Assembly (NCBI GenBank): GCA_964369965.1
Contig: CAYJGF010000040.1
Location: 1-5,565, forward strand
Direction of reading: 5' to 3'
DNA: 5,565 nt
Origin: CAYJBH01 sp964369965
GTDB lineage: Bacteria; Bacillota; Clostridia; Oscillospirales; Ruminococcaceae
The stretch's first letter is position 1. Every line of letters starts with the position of its first letter. Below the pieces are notes generated by a model that ran no database searches, was not told the DNA's origin, and was given only the letters and a program-made list of their open reading frames with translations. Shown piece by piece: positions 1 to 5,565 of the stretch. Both the position numbers and the translations under genes were made by a program.

Positions 1-43
1 TCCTCAGTTATAAATTTATAGGGATGAAAATAGCGAGCATCAA

Positions 44-256
44 GACTTTGCGGCAGAAAAAGCATTTTTAATGCAAACAGCACCAAACCTTTTGACCTCA
101 GAAATCATAAGCATTCAAGTTTATAAGGTAGGTATTCAGGGTGCGCAATACAGCTATGCAGCCGCCATAGGTCTCTTTAATAACATTATCAATTTTATTC
201 TTTTGATTACTGTTAACAAAGTGTCTAATAAGGCCACCGGATCCGGTTTGTGGTAG
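44..256 (+). pseudogene. C-terminal remnant of an LplB/YteP-type sugar ABC transporter permease
   Basis: The frame ending at the TAG at 254-256 encodes the typical end of an inner-membrane permease of the LplB/YteP family, which imports oligosaccharides with a binding lipoprotein and a second permease. Recognisable pieces are EKAFLMQ, SEIISIQVYKVGIQGAQYSY, a last membrane helix (IGLFNNIINFILLITV) and the family's usual ending, KATGSGLW. Only about 70 residues of the usual roughly 300 are present. An in-frame TAA lies at 11-13, and neither other forward frame upstream shows permease-like sequence. The EAA loop and the earlier helices are missing, so the ATG at 71 is an internal methionine and not a real start. 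I infer a 5'-truncated, non-functional gene. It belongs to a different permease subfamily from the intact pair downstream, so it is not a copy of them. A frameshift just left of the window edge cannot be excluded. Confidence 0.72.
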
Positions 257-257
257 A

Positions 258-494
258 AAGGAACTATATAGAATGCCTATGGATGAGGAAGTCTTTATGG
301 GCGGACGTGAGACAAAATGGGGTGTCGCTATCGCCGACAATATATGGGGACCTTATGTTCGAAATGAATATAATCCTATTACAAACAGTGGTCACGAGAC
401 ATGTCTTTGGAAATACGGTGACGGCATAGCCGCATTTTTAAGAACGGACGGTGTGGAAAAAAACACCTTGCATTTCATTCAGTTCAACACCTGA
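258..494 (+). pseudogene. Internal fragment of a GH117/GH43-like glycoside hydrolase
   Basis: This frame ends at the TGA at 492-494 and encodes about 73-78 residues. They resemble the five-bladed beta-propeller hydrolases of the GH117/GH43 type, which cleave sugar units from oligosaccharides such as neoagaro-oligosaccharides. The family-like stretch runs from ETKWGVAIADNIWGPYV through NPITNSGHETCLW to DGIAAF, TDG and EKNT. After EKNT the resemblance stops and the frame ends a few residues later, so the C-terminal blades are absent, as is the N-terminal half. The open frame continues upstream of the ATG at 273 without a clear boundary. An AAAGGA at 257-262 could act as a ribosome binding site, but a product this short could not form a propeller. 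It lies only a few bases after the permease remnant, which suggests a deletion joined parts of one former operon. The GH117 label rests on motif recall only; a related propeller family is possible. Confidence 0.6.
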
Positions 495-504
495 TTAATC
501 AACC

Positions 505-539
505 TAAAGCCGCTACAAAAGATTTATGTAGCGGCTTTA
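505..539. terminator. 13-bp perfect inverted repeat, probable (possibly bidirectional) terminator
   Basis: TAAAGCCGCTACA (505-517) pairs perfectly with TGTAGCGGCTTTA (527-539) across a 9-base loop. On the + strand it follows the TGA of the hydrolase fragment by 10 bases. On the - strand it lies directly after the TAATAA that closes the small fragment at 544-696. The T-richness that follows on the + side (attattattta) is moderate and not a clean U-run, so intrinsic termination is likely but not certain. Confidence 0.6.
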
Positions 540-543
540 ATTA

Positions 544-696
544 TTATTTATTGATGATTTCGTTAATTGCTATTTCCCATGCCTGCTCCTCAAAGGTGTT
601 AATATAAGCTGCACAAAGCAGTTGGAGTTTAGTTTTTTTATAAACAGCATAGTAATGATAGAAATACCTAAGCAATACATATTTGCGACACAAACT
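544..696 (-). pseudogene. Unrecognised C-terminal coding fragment
   Basis: Read on the - strand, an open frame of about 50 codons runs from just after a TAG (697-699) to a TAA (544-546), which is followed at once by a second TAA. The translation looks protein-like and rich in aromatic and amphipathic residues. It contains RKYVLLRYFYHYYAVYKKTK, then LQLLCAAYINTFEEQAWEIA and INEIINK. There is no in-frame ATG; a TTG at 691-693 is the only nearby alternative start and has no evident Shine-Dalgarno. I do not recognise the family. The composition, tandem stops and adjoining hairpin fit the tail of a truncated gene better than random sequence. A small real gene with a TTG start, or chance, remain possible. 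The rest of 495-720 shows nothing else I can support. Confidence 0.3.
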
Positions 697-720
697 CTAG
701 ACTTGATCGCAAAAATTGAA

Positions 721-1761
721 TTATGTTTTTGGTGAGGCAACACTGGCTCGTTCTATCAGTTCAAAGTCCACATCGCTCGATATATTTTCACCGGTTTTTG
801 TGATGGTGCTGACAAGTTTTTCGACACAGCGCTTACCCATCTCACGGGCATTTACAAAAATTGTGGTGAGTGCCGGATGATAATCATCGCCAAAATCACG
901 GCGGTGGCACACGCTCATTATGGAGACATCGTCCGGTATGCGCAGTCCAAGCGAGGTAACATAGTAGTACAGGTCGATAGCCACATCGTTTCCGCCGGTC
1001 ATGATGAGCGGTTTTGGCTCTTTGACAGCAAGTTCATGTCCAACAATCTGCATAAAATGTTTTTTATCATTAAACACAAGCGCCTTCACCCTGAAGGCAT
1101 CTCGAGAAAGACCTGTGTTTTCCTGATAAAATTCTTCGATAGCATCCTCATTCCAACCGGAAAAATAGTTCCTATGGTTGGCAATGTCGGCATCGAATAT
1201 TAATACCCTTTCAAAACCTTTTTGGTGTGCGTATCTAAGTGCCGCCTTTCTGTAATCTTTATATCCACCATAGACATTAAAACCGACATTGTCAAAGTCA
1301 TATTTCTGCCCTATGTAACTCACCGGAAAATCATGTGCGAGATAATAATTTATCACCTCGTCGCTATCGGTAAGGTCAGGCAAAATTAAACCATCTATAG
1401 AATTTTCTTTAAAAAAACTGTGTCCGAGCTCGTTTGCGGATTTGTGAGTGATGAGCACGTTGAAATTATGCAAAGATGCATTAAATACAACCCCTGCCAT
1501 AACCTCCAAAATATACTCACCCTCGAAAAATACATCACTTTTATCAAGTCTTGCAAGATTAAAACACAGTGTCCTGTTGTTGTTACCGGCGAGACTTTGT
1601 GCTGATTTGTTGGGTGTATAATTCAGTCGCTTCATTGCAAGAAGCACCCGCTCTCTCGTCTTCTCGGAATAACTACCGGTGCGGTTCATTATGCGTGATA
1701 TGCTCGCTATAGAAAGATTGCACTCCTTTGCGATATCATAGATGGTGGCGTTTTTTTTCAT
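721..1761 (-). CDS. LacI-family transcriptional regulator
   Basis: A complete 346-residue protein with the full LacI/GalR architecture. The N-terminal helix-turn-helix is at about residues 6-26 (TIYDIAKECNLS, then SIASISRIMN). The hinge helix is near 51-60 (NKSAQSLAGN), with Leu57 at the position that inserts into the operator centre. A periplasmic-binding-protein-like effector domain fills the rest, with GLILPD, TGGNDVAIDLYYY, RIPDDVSIMSV and the C-terminal ELIERASV. The recognition-helix positions matching Tyr17, Gln18 and Arg22 of E. coli LacI are Ile18, Ala19 and Arg23, close to CcpA (Met-Ala-Arg). The ATG is preceded by AAAGGAAG on the - strand. It is transcribed away from the transporter operon, and the operator between them points to local control, normally repression relieved by a sugar or sugar phosphate. 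The effector cannot be told from sequence. Its length is normal and no damage is seen. Confidence 0.95.
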   Translation of the reverse strand: MKKNATIYDIAKECNLSIASISRIMNRTGSYSEKTRERVLLAMKRLNYTPNKSAQSLAGNNNRTLCFNLARLDKSDVFFEGEYILEVMAGVVFNASLHNFNVLITHKSANELGHSFFKENSIDGLILPDLTDSDEVINYYLAHDFPVSYIGQKYDFDNVGFNVYGGYKDYRKAALRYAHQKGFERVLIFDADIANHRNYFSGWNEDAIEEFYQENTGLSRDAFRVKALVFNDKKHFMQIVGHELAVKEPKPLIMTGGNDVAIDLYYYVTSLGLRIPDDVSIMSVCHRRDFGDDYHPALTTIFVNAREMGKRCVEKLVSTITKTGENISSDVDFELIERASVASPKT

Positions 1762-1792
1762 CGACTTCCTTTTCGTTTTAACTACTTATTAT

Positions 1793-1821
1793 ATATTACA
1801 GGTAAATTTACAGTTCGTCAA
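1793..1821 (-). promoter_or_regulatory. Sigma-A-type promoter of the LacI-family gene
   Basis: On the - strand, TTGACG (1821-1816) and TAATAT (1798-1793) are separated by 17 bases, close to the TTGACA/TATAAT consensus. Transcription would begin near 1786, about 25 bases before the ATG at 1761. The spacer contains the perfect palindrome GTAAATTTAC (1802-1811), which could be a protein-binding site. Confidence 0.6.
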
Positions 1822-1860
1822 GATGGAGTAAAATATATTTGTGAAATTTTAAAAAAACTA

Positions 1861-1889
1861 TTGACATTCGACGAAAAAGTTTATATTAT
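1861..1889 (+). promoter_or_regulatory. Sigma-A-type promoter of the transporter-sulfatase operon
   Basis: A perfect -35 box TTGACA (1861-1866) is followed after 17 bases by TATTAT (1884-1889), a five-of-six -10 box. An overlapping TATAAT at 1887-1892 has a perfect sequence but a poor 20-base spacer. An A/T tract just upstream (about 1844-1858) may act as an UP element. The predicted start near 1896 falls on the palindromic operator, so a bound repressor would block initiation or early elongation. Confidence 0.75.
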
Positions 1890-1892
1890 AAT

Positions 1893-1912
1893 AAATGTAA
1901 GCGCTTACGTTT
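1893..1912. promoter_or_regulatory. LacI/CcpA-type palindromic operator
   Basis: GTAAGCGCTTAC at 1897-1908 is a perfect 12-bp palindrome with the central CG typical of LacI/GalR operators. It extends to a 20-bp palindrome with one mismatched pair (T1896/G1909). It lies immediately downstream of the -10 box of the operon. The most economical reading is the operator of the divergently encoded LacI-type protein. The stretch 1896-1909 also fits the catabolite-responsive element TGWAANCGNTNWCA at all positions but the last, so CcpA binding is an alternative or additional possibility. Confidence 0.8.
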
Positions 1913-1945
1913 TGAAGTAGGCAATAAATTTTTCAGGAGGAAAAA

Positions 1946-3286
1946 ATGTATACAACTAAAAAGACTTTGGTCACAAGGGTACTGTCATTACTGATGTTAG
2001 CAGTCATGATGCTCTCCTTTGCCGCTTGCTCCACCCCAGCGCCCGAGGCTGACACCACATCCGAGGAGGCACCGGCGTCGCAATCTACTGCTGAAGAGCC
2101 CACATCGGATGAGGCACCGGCAGAAGCGAAACAACTTAACGTCTGGATAGCAGGCACCGGCGACAGCGTATCAGGACAGGCTTATACCACAATTTTTGAT
2201 GCCTACACCACCACCTCCGGCAACACTGTCGAGGTGACCTACATTTCATGGGGTGAGTATTTCACAAAGCTTAGCACCGGTCTTATCGGCGGTGCGGGCC
2301 CCGATGTTTTCCTGAGTGGATACGGTCAGTTCGGCACACTTTATAACATGGGCAGTTTGATGGCAATTGATGATTACATTCCGGAGGACTGGGACGGCTA
2401 TGACGACATTCAGCAAAATTTTTATGATGTCGGCACGGTAGACGGTTCTACATATGGTCTTTTCATGCCTAACACCAGAGTTATAACCTACCGCAAGGAT
2501 ATTGCGGAGCAAAACGGTGTAACCGAGGAAGATCTTTCCATAGAAAACTTTGACGAATTCGTCGAACTTATTAAAAAGATGACGGTTATGGACGATGCCG
2601 GCAACACCACCATGTACGGCCTTGACCTGCAATATGCCACCAATGCAGAACAACAGATGTTTGTCTCTGCCGCTATGATAGAGGATGACTATCACCTGTG
2701 GAACGATGACTCCACCGCCGCTTTTAACACCGATGCCGCCTATGAGGTTTGGGACACATTCAAACAACTCTACGACGAAGGTTATATCTCCATCAAAGAC
2801 GCAGCTGCCGCTGACAACGGACTGATGCAGGGCACTGCGGCGATGGTTATCGACTCCGAGGCTTTCTTTGCAAACGCAAACAACACCTATCCCGACAATG
2901 TCGGCATTGTTGGAAACCACAGCAACACCCTTATGATCGGTGACTTTTTCTGTGTCAACCCGAATGGCAGCAATATCGAGGACTCTGTCGAACTTCTTTT
3001 GCACATGTTTTCAATCGAGTCATGGGAGACTCACATTTCGGTCCGTAATGCCTATCCTGCCAGAATTTCACTAACCGAATCCTATGCCGCTTTAAATGCT
3101 GAGTTTGATAACGTCGTTCTCGCATTCGAGAAATCTAACCCCTATTCCTATACCCCGAACACAAAATTCACCGAGGTTGTTGTGCCGCTTCGCACCGCAA
3201 TGGAGACGGTATTCTTCCAATCCGATTCCAAGACCGAGCTTGACAAAGCCGCCGAGGAATGGAACGGTATAGTAGCAGCTGAATAA
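1946..3286 (+). CDS. Sugar ABC transporter substrate-binding lipoprotein (family 1)
   Basis: A 446-residue extracellular solute-binding protein that would hand a sugar or oligosaccharide to the two downstream permeases. The N-terminus is a lipoprotein signal: Lys5-Lys6, a hydrophobic core at about 12-25 and the lipobox SFAAC with Cys28 as the lipidated residue. A Pro/Glu/Ala/Thr linker (about 29-62) follows, containing a 15-residue near-repeat, and the mature fold begins at QLNVWIAG. Family-1 features are ISWGEYFTKL, GAGPDVFLSG (about 116-125), VDGSTYGLFMP before the hinge-like VITYRKDIAEQNGV, and a C-terminal helix ending in AAEEWNGIVAAE. AGGAGG (1935-1940) sits 5 bases before the ATG. As the first gene of the operon, it lies behind the operator-controlled promoter. 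The ligand cannot be read from the sequence; the downstream sulfatase suggests a sulfated saccharide, which is inference. Confidence 0.93.
   Translation: MYTTKKTLVTRVLSLLMLAVMMLSFAACSTPAPEADTTSEEAPASQSTAEEPTSDEAPAEAKQLNVWIAGTGDSVSGQAYTTIFDAYTTTSGNTVEVTYISWGEYFTKLSTGLIGGAGPDVFLSGYGQFGTLYNMGSLMAIDDYIPEDWDGYDDIQQNFYDVGTVDGSTYGLFMPNTRVITYRKDIAEQNGVTEEDLSIENFDEFVELIKKMTVMDDAGNTTMYGLDLQYATNAEQQMFVSAAMIEDDYHLWNDDSTAAFNTDAAYEVWDTFKQLYDEGYISIKDAAAADNGLMQGTAAMVIDSEAFFANANNTYPDNVGIVGNHSNTLMIGDFFCVNPNGSNIEDSVELLLHMFSIESWETHISVRNAYPARISLTESYAALNAEFDNVVLAFEKSNPYSYTPNTKFTEVVVPLRTAMETVFFQSDSKTELDKAAEEWNGIVAAE
2056..2121 (+). repeat. In-frame 45-base-spaced repeat in the lipoprotein linker
   Basis: The 21-base segments at 2056-2076 and 2101-2121 match at 19 positions and lie exactly 45 bases apart. 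They encode TSEEAPA and TSDEAPA, 15 residues apart, in the linker between the lipidated cysteine and the binding domain. This looks like a small in-frame duplication lengthening a flexible tether. Confidence 0.6.
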
Positions 3287-3307
3287 TTTTATCCGATACT
3301 TCTTTAT

Positions 3308-3334
3308 GCGGGGTGACCTTATGGGTTGCCCCGC
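3308..3334 (+). promoter_or_regulatory. Intercistronic stem-loop between binding protein and first permease
   Basis: GCGGGG (3308-3313) pairs with CCCCGC (3329-3334). The stem continues inward through two G-T wobbles and three more pairs to a five-base loop, TTATG (3319-3323), giving an 11-bp stem. No T-run follows, so this is not a classic intrinsic terminator. In sugar ABC operons such hairpins often protect the upstream mRNA or partly attenuate readthrough, so the binding protein is made in excess over the permeases. That role is inferred here. Confidence 0.55.
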
Positions 3335-3364
3335 TCCTATCAAACAAAAAGTGAGGTTGTACGT

Positions 3365-4261
3365 ATGTTGACAAAACTCAAAAAGGCGAGGAAACTAGGC
3401 GGTGAACAGTTTGCCGGTTATCTTCTTATTGCCCCGGCATTTCTTTTATATCTGCTTTTTATACTAGTTCCAATAATTTGGTCACTGGCAATGTCTTTTA
3501 CCGACTATAATTTTGTTGATGCAAACCTTGTAGGTTTTGAAAACTACATTAATCTTATATCAGATGAAATATTTCTCACCAGTGTATTCAACACCGTGCT
3601 TTTCGGTGTATATACCATACTGCCAACCATGATAATCGGATTGTTTTTAGCGGTTTTATTGAACGGTAGCATAAAAGGCAGGTCGGTGTTCAGGACAATA
3701 TTTTATCTCCCGAACATATTTTCAATGGTTGCCGTGTCCATGGCATGGCTGTATCTGCTTGACACAAACGCAGGTCTAATCAACCAATTTTTAAAGGAAA
3801 TCGGGTTGCAACCGGTCCAGTGGTTGCGTGACACCACTCTATCAATGATAAGTGTGTCGGTGGCGAGCATTTGGGCGACTGTTGGCTACAATATGGTAGT
3901 TTTTTTGGCAGGATTGCAGGGGATACCGGACTATTTGTATGAGGCGGCGAGCATCGACGGTGTCAGCAGATGGGGTCAGTTTAGATATATTACTTTGCCA
4001 CTTTTAGCTCCTTCGACATTTTTTGTTTTTGTTAATGCATGTATTCGATCTTTTCAGGTATTTGGACAGGTTTTGGTTATGACTGCGGGCGGCCCCATGA
4101 ACTCCACTACCACCATTGCACATCAAATCTATCGAAACGGTTTTGAGTATTACAAGATGGGTTATGCCTCGGCACAGGCGGTAATTCTACTTATAATCGT
4201 CTTAATAATCACCGTCATAAACTTTAGATACGGCAGAGGAGAGGAGGCTGACCTTGCGTAA
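3365..4261 (+). CDS. Sugar ABC transporter permease, MalF/UgpA type
   Basis: A 298-residue integral membrane protein, one half of the translocation pore. Hydrophobic segments lie at about 17-40, 73-100, 108-131, 158-183, 212-235 and 267-287, fitting the six-helix form of this family. The cytoplasmic coupling loop has the EAA motif: EAASIDG at 193-199 followed by ITLPLL near 209-214, where the ATPase docks. Other family marks are the N-terminal LLIAPAFLLYLLFILVPI, FRTIFYLPN, and the late MTAGGPMNSTTTIAHQIYRNGF. I chose the ATG at 3365 because GAGG (3353-3356) sits 8 bases upstream. The open frame extends to a TTG at 3326, but that codon lies inside the intercistronic hairpin and has no ribosome binding site. 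The gene follows the binding protein and overlaps the next permease by 8 bases. No ATPase gene is present, so a housekeeping MsmX/MsmK-type ATPase is presumably shared. Confidence 0.94.
   Translation: MLTKLKKARKLGGEQFAGYLLIAPAFLLYLLFILVPIIWSLAMSFTDYNFVDANLVGFENYINLISDEIFLTSVFNTVLFGVYTILPTMIIGLFLAVLLNGSIKGRSVFRTIFYLPNIFSMVAVSMAWLYLLDTNAGLINQFLKEIGLQPVQWLRDTTLSMISVSVASIWATVGYNMVVFLAGLQGIPDYLYEAASIDGVSRWGQFRYITLPLLAPSTFFVFVNACIRSFQVFGQVLVMTAGGPMNSTTTIAHQIYRNGFEYYKMGYASAQAVILLIIVLIITVINFRYGRGEEADLA
4242..4256 (+). promoter_or_regulatory. Strong Shine-Dalgarno supporting a TTG start
   Basis: AGGAGG at 4242-4247 is followed by 6 bases and then TTG (4254-4256). The site lies inside the end of the first permease gene and sets the start of the second. 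Since the two genes overlap by 8 bases, translation is probably coupled. Confidence 0.8.
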
Positions 4262-5135
4262 CGAAAACAACATAAAAAAGGCTATCACCACAGTTGTATC
4301 TGTGCTTTTGATATTATGTGCGATAGTGACACTCACACCGATAGTCATTATATTTATAACTGCATTTAAAACCGATCCCGAAATGTCCATTGCGAATTTT
4401 TCATGGTTGCCGGAAAGTTTCACATATTATGGCAACTTTCAAGAAGCATTTCGCATGGGTGACTGGTTTATGTACTATAAAAACAGTCTTATATTGACCG
4501 TTGTCACGGTGATTATCAGTCTCCTTCTTAACTCGATTGCCGGATATTCCTTTGCTCGCTTAACCTTCAAAGGACGTGACTTTTTGTTCATTTTAATACT
4601 TGTGGGGTTGATGGTCTCACCTCAATCGATAATAATTCCACAATTTTTGATTATGAAAAACTTCCCGCTTGTTGGAGGTAATGATATTTTCGGTGTGGGT
4701 GGCACAGGATTCCTCGACAGTTTCGCATCGCTCATACTTCCCTCCGCCTCCGGCTCGTTCGGTATATTTCTTTGTCGTCAATTTTATGTAACCTTTCCAA
4801 AAGCATTGGACGAGGCGGCAAGGATAGACGGTTGTGGGCCGATTCGCTCATATTTTCTAATATATTTACCGCTTTCTAAGACCATAATAGCTACCCTAAC
4901 AATACTAAAAGCGGTGAGTGTCTGGAACGACTTCTTCTATCCGCTTATAATGACCCAATCAGAGGAGATGAAAACCGTTCAGCTCGGTTTGCAGATGTTT
5001 AAAGGTAGCACCGGAACGCACTACAACTGGTTGATGGCGGCTACGCTTGTGTCGGTTCTCCCGATGATTATCGTCTATATCTTTGCTCAAAAATATTTTG
5101 TACAAGGCATGGCATCCTCCGGAATGAAAAATTAA
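4254..5135 (+). CDS. Sugar ABC transporter permease, MalG/UgpE type
   Basis: A 293-residue membrane protein, the partner of the preceding permease. Hydrophobic segments are at about 10-37, 78-100, 109-131, 155-176, 205-225 and 258-278. The EAA coupling loop is clear: PKALDEAARIDGCGPIRSYF (182-201) followed by IYLPLS. MalG-like features include TAFKTDPEM after the first helix, NSLILTVVTVIISLLLNSIAG, YSFARLTFKGRD, and the family ending QKYFVQGMASSGMKN, so the C-terminus is intact. The TTG start is chosen because AGGAGG lies at ideal distance, and the next in-frame ATG (codon 44) would remove the first membrane helix. The stop is 22 bases before the sulfatase start with no terminator between, so the two are co-transcribed. 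Confidence 0.94.
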   Translation: MRNENNIKKAITTVVSVLLILCAIVTLTPIVIIFITAFKTDPEMSIANFSWLPESFTYYGNFQEAFRMGDWFMYYKNSLILTVVTVIISLLLNSIAGYSFARLTFKGRDFLFILILVGLMVSPQSIIIPQFLIMKNFPLVGGNDIFGVGGTGFLDSFASLILPSASGSFGIFLCRQFYVTFPKALDEAARIDGCGPIRSYFLIYLPLSKTIIATLTILKAVSVWNDFFYPLIMTQSEEMKTVQLGLQMFKGSTGTHYNWLMAATLVSVLPMIIVYIFAQKYFVQGMASSGMKN

Positions 5136-5157
5136 AATGTAAAGGAACAGCAATAAT

Positions 5158-5565
5158 ATGAAAAGAAAACCTAATATAATCCTAATAAACTGTGACGACC
5201 TCGGGTATGGTGACATAGGTTGTTATGGCTCTACCCTCAACAAAACGCCGGTACTGGATGGGATGGCAAAAGATGGTCTCAAGTTGACAAGCTTTTACAC
5301 CGGCTCACCGGTCTGCTCACCCTCACGAGGAGGGATGATGACCGGTTGTTATCCACCGCGAATTAGCTTTGGCGAGTTTGACGGACACTGGGTGCTCTTT
5401 CCGGGCATGGGAATTGGGCTGAGCCCCGAAGAAGATACCATTCCATCGGTTTTAAAACACAACGGTTATGCCACAAAACTGGTCGGCAAATGGCATTGTG
5501 GTGATCAGCCGGAGCATCTGCCACTTGCATACGGCTTTGATGAATATTTAGGTCTCCCATACAGC
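5158..5565 (+). CDS. Cysteine-type sulfatase, arylsulfatase A/GALNS-like (N-terminal part)
   Basis: The first 136 residues of a type I sulfatase (alkaline phosphatase superfamily), cut off by the window end. It would hydrolyse sulfate esters, probably on sugars. Visible active-site residues are the metal ligands Asp13-Asp14 (NCDDLGYGD), the signature CSPSR at 53-57 whose Cys53 would be oxidised to formylglycine with Arg57 beside it, and GKWHCG at 110-115 giving Lys111 and His113. The run from LFPGMGIGLSP to YGFDEYLGLPYS matches the arylsulfatase A/GALNS pattern. There is no signal peptide: the protein starts MKRKPNIILIN, straight into the first beta-strand, so it should be cytoplasmic. Maturation would need a radical-SAM enzyme (anSME) encoded elsewhere. 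AAAGGAAC lies about 9 bases before the ATG. Being last in the transporter operon, it probably desulfates the imported saccharide. Sulfatase class is secure; the substrate is unknown. Confidence 0.92.
   Translation, partial: MKRKPNIILINCDDLGYGDIGCYGSTLNKTPVLDGMAKDGLKLTSFYTGSPVCSPSRGGMMTGCYPPRISFGEFDGHWVLFPGMGIGLSPEEDTIPSVLKHNGYATKLVGKWHCGDQPEHLPLAYGFDEYLGLPYS

Noticed and set aside
71..256. Small independent gene starting at the ATG at 71
   Set aside because: Family-like sequence (EKAFL) continues upstream of this ATG, so it is an internal methionine of a truncated permease.
98..340. 80-codon open frame on the minus strand across both gene remnants
   Set aside because: It is antisense to two recognisable coding remnants and has no family resemblance or ribosome binding site.
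608..640. Possible terminator: CTGC/GCAG stem followed by a T-rich tract on the plus strand
   Set aside because: The stem is only four pairs and no plus-strand gene needs it; it overlaps the coding-like minus-strand fragment.
877..1203. 108-codon open frame on the plus strand inside the LacI-family gene
   Set aside because: It is antisense to a well-supported regulator, with no Shine-Dalgarno and no protein-like features.
2246..3004. 252-codon open frame on the minus strand
   Set aside because: It is fully antisense to the binding-protein gene, has no ribosome binding site and its translation resembles no protein family; it is a shadow of codon bias.
3326..3364. Upstream TTG start for the first permease
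   Set aside because: It lies in the stem of the intercistronic hairpin without a ribosome binding site, and the ATG at 3365 has GAGG at good distance and gives a normal family N-terminus.

Overview
The window looks like part of a carbohydrate-use locus from a Gram-positive anaerobe, most likely a Clostridia-type Firmicute. This rests on strong AGGAGG-type ribosome binding sites, a lipobox lipoprotein, a TTG start under a perfect Shine-Dalgarno, a CcpA/LacI-style GTAAGCGCTTAC palindrome, and protein styles typical of that group. The species cannot be told from the sequence.

Layout: (1) 1-494 holds two adjacent gene remnants on the + strand. They are the C-terminal end of an LplB/YteP-type sugar ABC permease (about 44-256) and an internal piece of a GH117/GH43-like glycoside hydrolase (about 258-494), followed by a 13-bp hairpin (505-539). 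(2) 544-696 (-) is a short coding-like fragment that I do not recognise, again without a convincing start. (3) 721-1761 (-) is a complete LacI-family regulator. (4) 1762-1945 is a divergent control region. It has one promoter for the regulator, one for the rightward operon, and a perfect 12-bp palindromic operator placed at the expected transcription start of the rightward operon. (5) 1946-5565 (+) is an operon of a sugar-binding lipoprotein, two MalF/MalG-type permeases and the start of a cysteine-type sulfatase that runs off the window.

How the genes fit together (inference): the lipoprotein captures an oligosaccharide or sugar outside the membrane and the two permeases import it. The ATPase is not encoded here and is presumably a shared MsmX/MsmK-type subunit. 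The sulfatase has no signal peptide, so it would act in the cytoplasm after uptake. Together this suggests import of a sulfated glycan fragment followed by intracellular desulfation, induced when the LacI-type regulator senses the sugar or a product. The remnants on the left look like the leftovers of a second, older carbohydrate locus.

No RNA gene, CRISPR array, insertion sequence or phage feature was seen. I found no clearly unprecedented system. The sulfatase-transporter pairing and the eroded neighbouring locus are the points most worth following.
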